Shown in pieces: positions 19,767-27,872 of a stretch of DNA of 64,000 nt. This stretch comes from a bacterium. Its GTDB lineage: Bacteria > Bacteroidota > Bacteroidia > B-17B0 > Aurantibacillaceae. Below the pieces are notes generated by a model. That model was not told the origin of the DNA, made no database searches, and saw only the letters and a program-made list of their open reading frames with translations. The DNA lies in the NCBI GenBank assembly GCA_029945625.1, contig JAQSCW010000055.1, positions 62,001-126,000 on the forward strand, in the 5' to 3' direction. The translations under genes and the position numbers were made by a program. Positions within the stretch are counted from its first letter, which is position 1. Each line of letters opens with the position of its first letter.

Positions 19767-20204
19767 ATGGAAAAAGAAGCAACATTAAACTATTCAAACG
19801 ATGATATTACCATTTTGTGGAAGCCCTCTTTGTGCATACACTCTGCCAAATGCTGGAAGGGCGCAACAGGGCTCTTGGAAGTATTTAACCCGCAGTTAAA
19901 GCCCTGGATAAACCCCACAGGCGCTTCTACAGACAAGATCATTGCGCAAGTGAATCAATGTCCCAGCGGCGCCCTGAGCTATCGCCATAATAAATCTGTA
20001 GAGTTGCAGGCTCCTGTAATTTCTGAAACAGTGGTGGAAACGGTGGCGGGAGGTCCGCTCTTAGTTCATGGGGATCTTTTAGTAAAAGATCACCGGGGAC
20101 AGGAATCAAAAAAAAGCAAGGTGACCGCATTTTGCCGGTGTGGGAACTCGGCGAACAAACCGTTTTGTGATGGCAGTCACCGGGCACATAAATTTGAAGG
20201 TTAA
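19767..20204 (+). CDS. Fe-S protein with divergent 4Fe-4S and CDGSH domains
   Basis: The 145-residue protein joins a divergent mono-cluster ferredoxin domain (Cys at about 23 and 29, then NQCPSGAL near 71) with a C-terminal CDGSH domain, FCRCG...KPFCDGSH, whose three Cys and one His bind a 2Fe-2S cluster. This two-domain layout is common in bacteria and is thought to serve redox or Fe-S handling; the exact role is unknown. It is probably cytoplasmic, as there is no signal sequence. It has its own upstream region after the cox terminator. Confidence 0.88.
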   Translation: MEKEATLNYSNDDITILWKPSLCIHSAKCWKGATGLLEVFNPQLKPWINPTGASTDKIIAQVNQCPSGALSYRHNKSVELQAPVISETVVETVAGGPLLVHGDLLVKDHRGQESKKSKVTAFCRCGNSANKPFCDGSHRAHKFEG

Positions 20205-20339
20205 TCCGGGCAGTTCTAAGAGAGACTTTAGACACTAGGGTATTAAAGAAAATACTGATGTTTTTTTTGACTGAAAAATAAAAGGTGTTTTGTGAATTGA
20301 TAAATTCTCACCGGTACTATTTTTAAAAATGTACAGATG

Positions 20340-20575
20340 ATTTCAAAAGCTAGGATACGGGTTTCTGCGCCAGGGATTGAGCCTTTGTTTGAGCTCCTCA
20401 AATTTGTCCCGCAGGGCAAATTTGAGAGCGAGTGGCGAAAGCCCGCCTCGGCTTACAAAATAAGGCGGGGGGCACAAGGGTAGCACGCATGTGCGTGAGA
20501 TGGTGCCACGCGCCGTAAATTTTGTTATGCCGGGGGCGCCCAAAAGTGACGACAACACTTGAGCGTGGGAGCCAA
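20340..20575. repeat. GC-rich structured intergenic element with nested hairpins
   Basis: This fills most of the 409-base gap between the CDGSH gene and the next gene. It is clearly more GC-rich than the flanks. A hairpin at 20397-20426 pairs CTCAAATTTG-CCC with GGGCAAATTTGAG (13 bp with one bulged T, loop GCA). A second at 20442-20469 pairs CCCGCCT with AGGCGGG. Reading frames across it give no recognisable protein. The pattern (hairpin flanked by GATTGAG and GTGGCGAAAGCCCG) reminds me of structured repeats dispersed in Flavobacteriia genomes. A REP-like element or small RNA is possible. Confidence 0.55.
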
Positions 20576-20613
20576 AAAATAATTATTTATAATCGAGTTA
20601 AGAAAATAGAAAG

Positions 20614-21285
20614 ATGAAAAAAACAAGAGTAATTTTAACCGGAGCAACCGGAATGGTGGGAGAAGGGGTATTGCACGAATGTTTGCTGCATGCTGATGTG
20701 GAAGCGGTGTTGGTGATTACCCGTAAGGCAATTGCCACACAACATGCAAAACTTAAAGTTGTTGTGCATGAAGATTTTTATGATTTTTCAACGATTGCGG
20801 AACAGTTGACAGGATATGATTCTTGTTTATTTTGTTTGGGAGTTTCGTCGGTAGGGATGAAGGAGAAAGATTATGCGCATGTTACCTATGATCTTACCAT
20901 GGCTTTGGCGCGTGTGCTTGCGAGTGTAAATGCCGATCTAACTTTTTGTTACATTTCGGGTGCTGCAACCGATAGCAGTGAGAAGGGGAGAAGTATGTGG
21001 GCACGGGTTAAAGGAAAAACGGAGAATGATCTTTTGAATTTGTTTAAGAACGGGTATATGTTCAGGCCGGGGTATATGAGTCCGACCAAGGGTTTGAACA
21101 ATATTTTGAAATATTATAACTATGTGGATTGGATGTATCCCGGTTTGAGACTGCTTTTTCCGAATTTTGTTTCCACGTTACGTGAACTCGGTTTGGCCAT
21201 GATTAACAGTGCCCTAAAGGGTTACGATAAAAGAGTACTGGAGGTAAAAGATATTGTGAAATTGGCAGGGAAAAAGACCCAATGA
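20614..21285 (+). CDS. Rossmann-fold NAD(P)-binding epimerase-like protein
   Basis: The 223-residue protein opens with the dinucleotide-binding motif GATGMVGEG (residues 10-18). SLFCLGVSS and a short-chain-dehydrogenase-like YISGAATDSSEKGRSMWARVKGK region follow. It resembles the YbjT/NmrA-like and HTATIP2-type NAD(P)H-binding proteins found in many Bacteroidota. Substrate unknown. It is followed 37 bases later by carbonic anhydrase on the same strand. Confidence 0.8.
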   Translation: MKKTRVILTGATGMVGEGVLHECLLHADVEAVLVITRKAIATQHAKLKVVVHEDFYDFSTIAEQLTGYDSCLFCLGVSSVGMKEKDYAHVTYDLTMALARVLASVNADLTFCYISGAATDSSEKGRSMWARVKGKTENDLLNLFKNGYMFRPGYMSPTKGLNNILKYYNYVDWMYPGLRLLFPNFVSTLRELGLAMINSALKGYDKRVLEVKDIVKLAGKKTQ

Positions 21286-21322
21286 TATTTTTTAGTAGAA
21301 TAAAAACAAAAAAAGATAAGGT

Positions 21323-21967
21323 ATGCCTAAGTATGAAGAAATATTTGAAAACAACTTGAGATGGTTAGAACAGAAGAAAGGTTCGGATCATTCTTTTTTT
21401 GAGAAGCTTGCTAAAGATCAGCATCCCGAGTATTTATACATTGGGTGCAGTGATAGCAGAGTTACCGCAGAAGAGATGATGGGCGCTGAGCCCGGTGAAA
21501 TATTTGTACACCGCAACATTGCCAACTTGGTAAACGCTACCGATTTGAATGTGATGGCAGTAATAAATTATGCGGTAAGATATTTGGGTGTAAAACATGT
21601 TGTTGTTTGCGGGCACTATGGCTGTGGAGGGGTGAAAGCGGCAATGCAGCCTAAAGATATGGGAATATTAAATCCCTGGCTTCGGAATATCAGAGACGTT
21701 TATCGCATTCATATGCAAGAATTGGATGCGATTACCGATGAACACAAAAAGTATGACCGTTTGGTGGAGCTCAATGTGCAAGAACAATGCGTGAATGTTA
21801 TTAAGTTAGCCAGTGTTCAGCAGGAATATATAAAGAGTAGATTCCCCACTGTTCACGGCTGGGTATTTGACATGAAGACTGGTAAAATTATTGATTTGAA
21901 ATTGGATTTTAATAAGATATTAAAAGACATCCAGAAAATATACAACCTTACAGATTCTGCAACATGA
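21323..21967 (+). CDS. can: Beta-class carbonic anhydrase
   Basis: The 214-residue protein has the complete beta carbonic anhydrase zinc site: Cys42 and the Asp44/Arg46 dyad in GCSDSRV, then His98 and Cys101 in CGHYGCGG. EPGEIFVHRNIANLV is the family signature. It interconverts CO2 and bicarbonate in the cytoplasm. The length is normal. It converges with the bestrophin-like gene, with only eight bases between the stops. Confidence 0.96.
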   Translation: MPKYEEIFENNLRWLEQKKGSDHSFFEKLAKDQHPEYLYIGCSDSRVTAEEMMGAEPGEIFVHRNIANLVNATDLNVMAVINYAVRYLGVKHVVVCGHYGCGGVKAAMQPKDMGILNPWLRNIRDVYRIHMQELDAITDEHKKYDRLVELNVQEQCVNVIKLASVQQEYIKSRFPTVHGWVFDMKTGKIIDLKLDFNKILKDIQKIYNLTDSAT

Positions 21968-21975
21968 TGTGGTGA

Positions 21976-22974
21976 CTACATCAGGATGTTGTTGATGGGC
22001 ACTAGGGGAGAAGGAATATTGTTTTCGTCGAGCATTTCCCGCAGATCGATTTCAATGGTGCGACTGATGCTGGTTATTGGAACGTCGTTAGCTCCGCCTT
22101 CAAATGGATTTTCGGTGGCTTCACCAATGCGCTCCATCACATAAAATACCCAAGCCACAATAACCGAACATGGCACGGTGGCCCATATAAACAATGGTCC
22201 TACGGCCTCTGTTATTTTTGCAATCTCTTGTAAAATTCCAAACGGAAGCATGGTAACAAACAACCGAATGAACATTTGATTAATGGTGGCAAATTGGCGG
22301 GGATACGGAAAGTTCTTGATTCGTTCTGCTTTTCCCTGGTGTTCGTATAAGGCCGCCAGTGTTCTTTCCAGCTCAATAAAATCCAGTTCCGATAAGGCTT
22401 TGCCATCTTTGAGTTGTGCGAGATGAGAGGATTGCATGCCAATGAGATGGGTGGCTCTGTTTTTTTTGCTGAGCACATACTGAAACTCTTCTGCCGAGAG
22501 GAGTAATTTGAGTTCATCTTCCAATTTGGATTCCCACTCGGGCACTTTATAAAAACGAGCGTATTCTCTGTTGCTTTTTAGAGACATGTTCTCCCATATT
22601 TTTGATTCACGCAATTGAAAACGTAAAGCAGTGACCCAGGCTAAATGACGGTAAATCAGGAGTTGAATATCGGCTCTGTCTGACCGCACCGTGTCTTTCA
22701 CCTGCATGCCCCACGTGCGGCTAGAATTGATGATGGAGCCCCATATTTGTCGGGCTTCCCACAAGCGGTTGTAGGTTTGTGTGTTTTTGAATCCAACAAT
22801 AAAAGCAGAGGCGGTGCCTACCAGGGCTATGGCCACCCAGGGAATTATGAGCCACTTAATTTGGAAAAAATAATAGAGAGCCGTGGGAACAGCCGCTACC
22901 ACTATAAAAATATACAGGTCACGACGCGTCCAATAAAGGACTTCTTTGAGTGTAAATCTTCTTCCGGAATGCAT
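21976..22974 (-). CDS. Bestrophin-like (YneE family) membrane channel
   Basis: The 332-residue protein matches the bacterial bestrophin family: two N-terminal membrane segments (about 18-65), FIVGFKNTQTYNRLWEARQIWGSIINSSR, a long helical cytoplasmic region, then a second membrane pair near 225-270 ending in FYVMERIGEATENPFEGGANDVPI, with the acidic/Pro-rich motif that follows the last helix in bestrophins. Bacterial homologues form pentameric ion channels. The neighbouring carbonic anhydrase suggests an ion or bicarbonate link, but that is only a guess from convergent placement. Confidence 0.88.
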   Translation of the reverse strand: MHSGRRFTLKEVLYWTRRDLYIFIVVAAVPTALYYFFQIKWLIIPWVAIALVGTASAFIVGFKNTQTYNRLWEARQIWGSIINSSRTWGMQVKDTVRSDRADIQLLIYRHLAWVTALRFQLRESKIWENMSLKSNREYARFYKVPEWESKLEDELKLLLSAEEFQYVLSKKNRATHLIGMQSSHLAQLKDGKALSELDFIELERTLAALYEHQGKAERIKNFPYPRQFATINQMFIRLFVTMLPFGILQEIAKITEAVGPLFIWATVPCSVIVAWVFYVMERIGEATENPFEGGANDVPITSISRTIEIDLREMLDENNIPSPLVPINNILM

Positions 22975-23028
22975 CTTTTTTTAATTGTCTAAAATAAGCA
23001 TTCTTCGAAACTTGAGAAAATTTCTATT

Positions 23029-24237
23029 TCAGTCGTAGGCGTAATCGCTGAGGTACTCGTAATTAAGTGTGAGTTTGCCGTCTTTACAGATGCTGGCTCG
23101 TTTGATAATTTTATCCTTGTCATCACCTAACACAAAAGGAAGTACGCGTTCTGAAAGGTCTTTTCCAAAATCATCGCTCGCATTTCGAGGAAGTTCACAG
23201 GGCAAATTATCAACGGCCATTATACAGATGGCATCTTTGGCAAAAGGCAGATCTTCTTTTTCGGTGTTTACGTTGTATCCGTAAAACGGCTGTGCTATGC
23301 TGCTGGCCCTAATGGTGGTGGGAACTGAGCCATCAATATCGCAAGTAACATCGGCGATGAGCGACACATGGAAGTCGGGCGATTTGAGATCTTTCTTAGT
23401 GAACATCCTTGGAGATTTTGGATCCCAGTAGTGCGTTGAAATATAAATATCGGCCACCTTGGTGAAGGGTGCGAACTTGGACACAAAATTTTCGGGGTGC
23501 GTGAAAAAATCATTGAGGTCGAAATTATGATCGCTGGGGCGCTCCACGTAATCGCGCGGATTTAATTGACAGTACACAGGTTCACGAAACGTGGCCATCA
23601 AAAATTCTTCGGGCGTTACTTTGCGAATTCGAAGCGCGCCTAAGGTTTCAATGGCCCCATTGGCAACACGTCCGCCGCCGGTAATGGCAATTTTAATAAT
23701 GGGTAATTTGGCGCGTTTTAATTCTTCTTCCATCTCTGCCTTGTCGCGGCACTGGTTAGCGGGTTTCAAACTAAATAGATCGTATTTGAGGCCGTACCCT
23801 AAGATGGCATTGTAGGCACCTACTACTCCGGCGTATCTTCCAAAACCAATGATGCGATTATTTTTTTTATCGGTGAGCGTCTCATAGTCGATCATTTGGA
23901 TCTTTTTCTCGATGAGCGCCTTCATGAGTTTTTTATTATGAGCTTGTTTTTTGATGGTATGTGAAAAGAAAAAATATTTTTTAGTTGGGATCAATTTATC
24001 GGGCGGGACTTCTTTCACACCCATCAGAATATCACAATCGCTGAGATCTTCCTGCAGGGTAATGCCAAAGGCGGTGTATTCCTCATCCGAATAACATCTA
24101 ATCTTACTGGGCTGTACCACTATATCCACCTCGGGATATTTTCGTTTGAGGTCTGAACAGATTAAAGGTGTAAGAGGAACACGCTTGTCGGGCGGGGACT
24201 TTTCTTCGCGCAGGACGCCAATCTTGAATCTTGCCAT
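23029..24237 (-). CDS. AlaDH/PNT-type NAD(P)-dependent dehydrogenase (saccharopine dehydrogenase-like)
   Basis: The 402-residue enzyme begins FKIGVLREEKSPPDKRVPLTP, the start shared by alanine dehydrogenase, transhydrogenase alpha and lysine-forming saccharopine dehydrogenases. A Rossmann motif GGGRVANGAIETLG follows near residue 187. The C-terminal IADVTCDIDGSVPTT resembles the saccharopine-dehydrogenase branch more than true alanine dehydrogenase. Bacteroidota commonly carry this protein under a generic oxidoreductase name, and the substrate is not settled. It is transcribed divergently from the S41 protease gene, with only 29 bases between start codons. Confidence 0.75.
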   Translation of the reverse strand: MARFKIGVLREEKSPPDKRVPLTPLICSDLKRKYPEVDIVVQPSKIRCYSDEEYTAFGITLQEDLSDCDILMGVKEVPPDKLIPTKKYFFFSHTIKKQAHNKKLMKALIEKKIQMIDYETLTDKKNNRIIGFGRYAGVVGAYNAILGYGLKYDLFSLKPANQCRDKAEMEEELKRAKLPIIKIAITGGGRVANGAIETLGALRIRKVTPEEFLMATFREPVYCQLNPRDYVERPSDHNFDLNDFFTHPENFVSKFAPFTKVADIYISTHYWDPKSPRMFTKKDLKSPDFHVSLIADVTCDIDGSVPTTIRASSIAQPFYGYNVNTEKEDLPFAKDAICIMAVDNLPCELPRNASDDFGKDLSERVLPFVLGDDKDKIIKRASICKDGKLTLNYEYLSDYAYD

Positions 24238-24252
24238 AAATTCGTATTTTTA

Positions 24253-24286
24253 CAAAGATAGCAATTATGCGATTTTTAAAGGCAAA
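24253..24286 (-). promoter_or_regulatory. Candidate promoter of the AlaDH-like gene
   Basis: On the minus strand TATCTTTG (24260-24253) matches TAnnTTTG exactly. TTTG (24286-24283) lies 22 bases upstream, slightly long for the -33 box. The promoter would overlap the first codons of the divergent S41 gene and give a leader of about ten bases. Confidence 0.4.
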
Positions 24287-25727
24287 ATCAGGGTTTATTT
24301 TCCTTGTTGCAGCGTTGCTGTTTCAACGGTGTATTGGACCCCATGCCTCTCTTTTGTCAAAAAAATATTCGCCTGCCCAATTACGAGAAGATGCACAACT
24401 GTTGAATGATGTTATTCTTGAAATGCATCCCGCAAGTGGCCTGTATCACCCGCGGGATTATTATAAGCAGCTCTTTGCTAATTTTATTTTTTCACTCAAC
24501 GATAGTTTAACGGAGAAACAATTTCGGACCCGAACAAAATTGGTTCTGGATGAACTGCATTGCGGGCACACAGAAGTACTGTATTCCAAATCATTTTACC
24601 GTGAAGTAAAACCGATGAAATTTAATTATTCACCCTATATATTTTTGCCGGTGAATACGAAGCTCTTTGTCATTGCGAACCTTAATAAAAAGCAAGACAG
24701 CACCATTCGTAAGGGCGTAGAAGTGACACGAATCAATGGCATTGCGCTGGATTCTATTTTTAAGTATTCAAAGCGGTTCATTAGTACTGACGGGTACAAT
24801 CAAACCGGTAAAGATCATTTTTTGCAATTGGGTTTCAATACTTATTTTTTGGGGCAATTTGGGCGACCCGATACCTTTGAGTTGGAGTATAAAGAAGGAA
24901 AGGTACTGAAACAAACAAATTACGCAGCGATCAAACTTAAAGACATGCCCCCAATACCTCTGGGGCCAAAGGACGATAGTTTATTTACCAAGTACCGACG
25001 TGCCAAAATTAAATACCGTTTTCTCGATTCGGCTTCCACCGGCATGCTGATGAAAGTGGAGAAATTCGCTCACAGTGGGAGTAGCAGAGTGTATCGCAAG
25101 ATTTTTAAAAAACTTAACAAAACGAACACCGAAAATCTTGTGCTTGATCTCAGAAATAATGGAGGAGGGAGTTTGGCAAATGCCTACCGGTTACTTACGT
25201 ATTTGATGGATACCGTTGCCACACAAACCTTACGAACACCCTTAAAGAACTACCCTTACCGGCGGTACACGCATGGGAACGGGGCCTTTAAATTCACACG
25301 ATTTGCATTTAAATTGTTGGGAGAGAAAAAGACAGTGCGCGATACCGATTATTTTGCCTATAAGATGAGACCCCGCACAAAAAACCATTTTGGGGGAAAT
25401 ATTTTTATTTTGATTAATGGCGGATCCTTTTCAGCATCTTGTTTGGTGGCTGCGTACCTAGATGGCAACCCGCGCGTGACCTTAATTGGTGAGGAGACGG
25501 GAGGGGCGAGGGAGGGCTGCAATGCCGGGGTGACGCCGTATTATAAATTACCGAACACACGAATTCGGGTGAGAGTTCCGGCCTTTCGAGTGATAAATGA
25601 TGTGAGTCCGAAAATAACGGGCAGAGGAATTTTCCCTGATTATGCATTAACCTATTCGTATAAGGATCTTGTTTTGAAGCGCGATTTGGAGCTCTTAAAA
25701 GTTAAAGAATTGCTAAAACTGAAATAA
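24267..25727 (+). CDS. S41 family peptidase, probable lipoprotein
   Basis: The 486-residue protein has an N-terminal hydrophobic segment ending at a possible lipobox (LFQRC). The middle contains a PDZ-like stretch (KGVEVTRINGIALDSIF), and the C-terminal S41 domain includes LVLDLRNNGGG, the nucleophile region INGGSFSASC and the loop IGEETGG. These are the tail-specific protease family motifs with the catalytic Ser in GGSFSA. It probably acts in the periplasm or at the cell surface; the target is unknown. It ends 42 bases before the tmRNA. Confidence 0.87.
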   Translation: MRFLKAKSGFIFLVAALLFQRCIGPHASLLSKKYSPAQLREDAQLLNDVILEMHPASGLYHPRDYYKQLFANFIFSLNDSLTEKQFRTRTKLVLDELHCGHTEVLYSKSFYREVKPMKFNYSPYIFLPVNTKLFVIANLNKKQDSTIRKGVEVTRINGIALDSIFKYSKRFISTDGYNQTGKDHFLQLGFNTYFLGQFGRPDTFELEYKEGKVLKQTNYAAIKLKDMPPIPLGPKDDSLFTKYRRAKIKYRFLDSASTGMLMKVEKFAHSGSSRVYRKIFKKLNKTNTENLVLDLRNNGGGSLANAYRLLTYLMDTVATQTLRTPLKNYPYRRYTHGNGAFKFTRFAFKLLGEKKTVRDTDYFAYKMRPRTKNHFGGNIFILINGGSFSASCLVAAYLDGNPRVTLIGEETGGAREGCNAGVTPYYKLPNTRIRVRVPAFRVINDVSPKITGRGIFPDYALTYSYKDLVLKRDLELLKVKELLKLK

Positions 25728-25769
25728 GCCGCTAAAAATTGCGTAAATTTGCTTGTTCTTTAATTTTAT

Positions 25770-26136
25770 GGGTCCGACCGGTTTTGACAGTGAGCGCATT
25801 AGATAAGTAAGCATGTAGAGCGTTGTAAGACGAGCTCTTAAAACTGAACTTTCAAAATTTTTATTTGGCGAAGATAACTCTTACGCTATGGCTGCTTAAT
25901 TTAGAATTAAGTGTCCTTTGCTTTCCGAGGAGCTAAACTGCTCTGCGCTTCGGGTAAAGCATCATAAATGTGCAGTTTGTTTTGCCGATGTTACTGAGTA
26001 AAACAATATTAGTAACTAAGTTGGAGATTGGTTTGATATAGCGCCTGTCTTCAGCCTACAATCAAGCTATAGCTAAACATCGTAGAAAGCTTATTTATTC
26101 CTTATTTGGACGAGAGTTCGAATCTCTCCGGATCCA
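25770..26136 (+). ncRNA. ssrA: tmRNA
   Basis: The 5' end GGGTCCG pairs with CGGATCC at the 3' end to form the acceptor stem; ACCGGTTTTGACAG follows the 5' strand as in other tmRNAs. The 3' end holds a T arm (GAGAG-TTCGAAT-CTCTC) and discriminator A at 26136, and no CCA is encoded. The tag frame at 25867-25899 reads GEDNSYAMAA then TAA, close to the Bacteroidota tag type ending ALAA. It rescues stalled ribosomes by trans-translation. TAAATTTG at 25744-25751 could be the -7 promoter box but no -33 box was found. The 3' end is the attachment site of the downstream island. Confidence 0.95.
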
Positions 26137-26137
26137 C
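26112..26137 (+). other. attL-type site: tmRNA 3' end
   Basis: The 26 bases from GAGAGTTCGAATCTCTCC to the end of the acceptor stem recur exactly at 41621-41646, and the last 17 recur at 26434-26450. tmRNA 3' ends are classic tyrosine-recombinase targets, and recombinase remnants sit beside both distal copies. I infer that these are att sites. Confidence 0.85.
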
Positions 26138-26153
26138 GGGTTGACCAATACAG

Positions 26154-26188
26154 GGGATTCTGCCGAAAGGCAGAATCCCTTTTTTGTT
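26154..26188 (+). terminator. Rho-independent terminator after tmRNA
   Basis: GGGATTCTGCC (26154-26164) and GGCAGAATCCC (26169-26179) form a perfect 11-bp stem with a GAAA tetraloop, followed by TTTTTTG. It lies 17 bases beyond the tmRNA end. Confidence 0.93.
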
Positions 26189-26214
26189 TTTGTAACCGAG
26201 GCGGCAAGCTCTGC

Positions 26215-26440
26215 TTGCGAACGAGGGGACAAAAACAAAAAACGGCTCAGCTTTGCTGAGACGCTGTATTGGTCCACTACACGGGAAAGGAGAGATCAGC
26301 GTGAGCTAATCTCTTCCTGACTTGCTTAGCATTAAAAATTTTGCGAACGAGGGGACAAAAACAAAAAACGGCTCAGCTTTGCTGAGACGCTGTATTGGTC
26401 CACTACACGGGAAAGGAGAGATCAGCTTGAGCTAATCTCT
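26215..26440. repeat. 100-bp direct repeat, two copies
   Basis: Bases 26215-26314 and 26341-26440 match over 100 bp with one difference (G at 26301, T at 26427); the period is 126 bp. Each copy starts TTGCGAACGAGGGGAC, contains the hairpin GGCTCAGCTTTGCTGAG(AC), and ends in an att-like stretch with GGAGAGAT and ATCTCT arms. The second copy runs straight into the tmRNA-like acceptor-stem sequence. Probably a duplication left by repeated insertion or excision at the tmRNA. Confidence 0.9.
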
Positions 26441-26450
26441 CCGGATCCAC
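26415..26450. other. Secondary att-like site with palindrome
   Basis: A near-perfect 28-bp palindrome at 26415-26442 has arms GGAGAGAT and ATCTCTCC with an inner AGCT-TG-AGCT. It overlaps 17 bases (26434-26450) identical to the tmRNA 3' end. A terminator and the recombinase remnant follow directly, the same order as at 41621. Confidence 0.75.
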
Positions 26451-26459
26451 ATTGCCAAT

Positions 26460-26493
26460 AACCCCTGAAAGGCCGGCTTTCAGGGGTTTTTTT
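26460..26493. terminator. Strong terminator hairpin beside att site
   Basis: AACCCCTGAAAG and CTTTCAGGGGTT form a 12-bp perfect stem around GCCGG, followed by a T run. A related hairpin with the same AACCCCTGA/TCAGGGGTT arms lies beside the att site at 41656, so the two flanks share ancestry. Confidence 0.9.
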
Positions 26494-26579
26494 GTTTTCC
26501 GGTGGACTCTGTTTTGGCTCCGGAGTAAGGTATTGGAGTAAGGTTTTTTTGCTCCGACGCTGAAGCTTTGGCGCAAGCG

Positions 26580-27011
26580 TCACTTTTTAGCCTTCTTTTT
26601 AAACACCGAGAAGTTCTCTTTTGCCTCATCACGGGTCACTTCTTTATCGTAATAATGCTTATCGGTCATGGATGGATTTTTATGGTTGGTGAGTGCGGTT
26701 GAAGCCATTCCAAATTCTTTGTAGGCGCTGGTCATAAAGGTTTTTCTGAGGTTGCGGAAGGTGATGGCTTTGCCTGTATTTAGGAGCGCATAATAATGCG
26801 AAAAGGATCGGCTGATAATTCCGGCCACGTTTGAGCGTTTTAGGCCATCCTCCGGGGCTATTATGTACTTGTCGGTACCTTTGTACCTTTCAAAGCCCAT
26901 TTCAACCAAAAGCTCCCCAAGTTCTTGCGTAATGGCAAAGTACTTCCTAATCCGGTCGTTTTCGCTGATCCGGTGGCTATTTGCGCTATCAATTTTGTGG
27001 TCAATGTGGTA
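26580..27011 (-). pseudogene. Tyrosine recombinase, C-terminal remnant 1
   Basis: The minus-strand frame is open for about 144 codons, from a stop at 27012-27014 to the stop at 26580, without a proper start. The product matches the C-terminal half of a phage-type integrase: ITFRNLRKTFMTSA (the HxxR-like box, with F in place of H), a following LTNHKNPSMTDKHYYD containing the candidate nucleophile Tyr, and a Lys-rich tail. The N-terminal arm-binding and core-binding domains and the first catalytic Arg are absent, so it is probably inactive. A second, shorter copy of the same 3' end lies at 41745-41905. Both sit immediately beyond a tmRNA-derived att site. Confidence 0.8.
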
Positions 27012-27068
27012 TTAAAGTCAATCTGAAAAATCCTACTTTCTCAATGAATTTCATCTTTTGAAATAATT

Positions 27069-27626
27069 TTAATATTTGAAGCCTTTGCCAGCATCGTGTT
27101 CCAATTTTACTCCTAATCCAAGAACCAATCTGTTGACAAAGTTAAAATAGCCAATTACTAATGTTGCATCTAAGATCGCCCTATCTTCTACACCAAGAGT
27201 CTTTAATTTTTGCATTAATAGTTCAGTTGTAATATTCGGAACTCGAGTCAATTGCCACGCTAATTCGCAAAGAGTTAGATCAACCGCTGAAAGTTCTGCC
27301 TTTGCGAAATCTCTTTTTAATTGCGAAATTATAGTTTCATTTTTTAAATACTTATTTAAAGCCTCGGTATGATGCGCAACACAATAGTCACATTGATTTG
27401 TAACACTTACCACAACTGCTATCATTTCTCGCTGTGTTCGAGTTAAAGGTGATTTCCCAAACATAAGCGTCATATATAAATCCATGTGTTTTACGATGGA
27501 TTCAGGGTTTAGGCTTTGTATCTTGTGAACTTCAGCGAGTTTCCCTCTTTTAGAAACAAGGTCATCGTAAATTACTTTCAATTCTCCTTCAGATTCTTCG
27601 TGTTCTATAACTTTAATTAGTGCCAT
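27069..27626 (-). CDS. AhpD-like carboxymuconolactone decarboxylase family protein
   Basis: The 185-residue protein has the CMD/AhpD core with the redox motif Cys79-DY-Cys82-VAHH, as in peroxidase-related AhpD-like enzymes. It begins with LIKVIEHEESEGELKVIYDDL, typical of the uncharacterised peroxidase-related subfamily. Likely role: peroxide or hydroperoxide reduction with a thiol partner, fitting the thioredoxins upstream. It is the last gene of the island's first minus-strand block and lies 45 bases after the small membrane protein gene. Substrate unproven. Confidence 0.85.
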   Translation of the reverse strand: MALIKVIEHEESEGELKVIYDDLVSKRGKLAEVHKIQSLNPESIVKHMDLYMTLMFGKSPLTRTQREMIAVVVSVTNQCDYCVAHHTEALNKYLKNETIISQLKRDFAKAELSAVDLTLCELAWQLTRVPNITTELLMQKLKTLGVEDRAILDATLVIGYFNFVNRLVLGLGVKLEHDAGKGFKY

Positions 27627-27671
27627 TAAAATTTAATTAGACGCTTTGTATTTACTATTTGTGTATGGTTT

Positions 27672-27872
27672 TTAAGAATTAATTTCCTTCAAGGCTTTGC
27701 CAGATGAGTATAGTGAAACGCAAAATGGCACGGCGTAGGTCATGAGAATTTTTGCGATCAGTTTGAAATCCCAATTATTTAGTAGAATCACATCCCAACT
27801 GTTAATCAGATTGAGCAAAGTGCCAACCGTTAATGCTATTTTTATTGCAGTAAGGGTATTTTTGTTTCGCAT
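27672..27872 (-). CDS. Small two-helix membrane protein, NrtS-like
   Basis: This 66-residue protein has two hydrophobic segments (about 8-26 and 36-58). The pattern GTLLNLINSWD...ILMTYAVPFCVSLYSS resembles the short NrtS nitrate/nitrite transporter family, which I recall as two-helix proteins with GTxLNxINQGD and TYxVPYCVS motifs. Its start overlaps the 3' end of the upstream thioredoxin-family gene by 31 bases, so it is translationally coupled. Function is inferred from motif memory only. Confidence 0.6.
   Translation of the reverse strand: MRNKNTLTAIKIALTVGTLLNLINSWDVILLNNWDFKLIAKILMTYAVPFCVSLYSSGKALKEINS

Noticed and set aside
20343-20558. 71-codon minus-strand frame in the GC-rich intergenic element
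   Set aside because: The sequence is hairpin-rich, the product has no domain, and the frame is explained by higher GC lowering stop frequency.
26095-26277. 60-codon minus-strand frame over the tmRNA 3' end
   Set aside because: It is antisense to the tmRNA and reads like the usual false protein from tRNA-like 3' ends (RRDSNSRP); no independent support.
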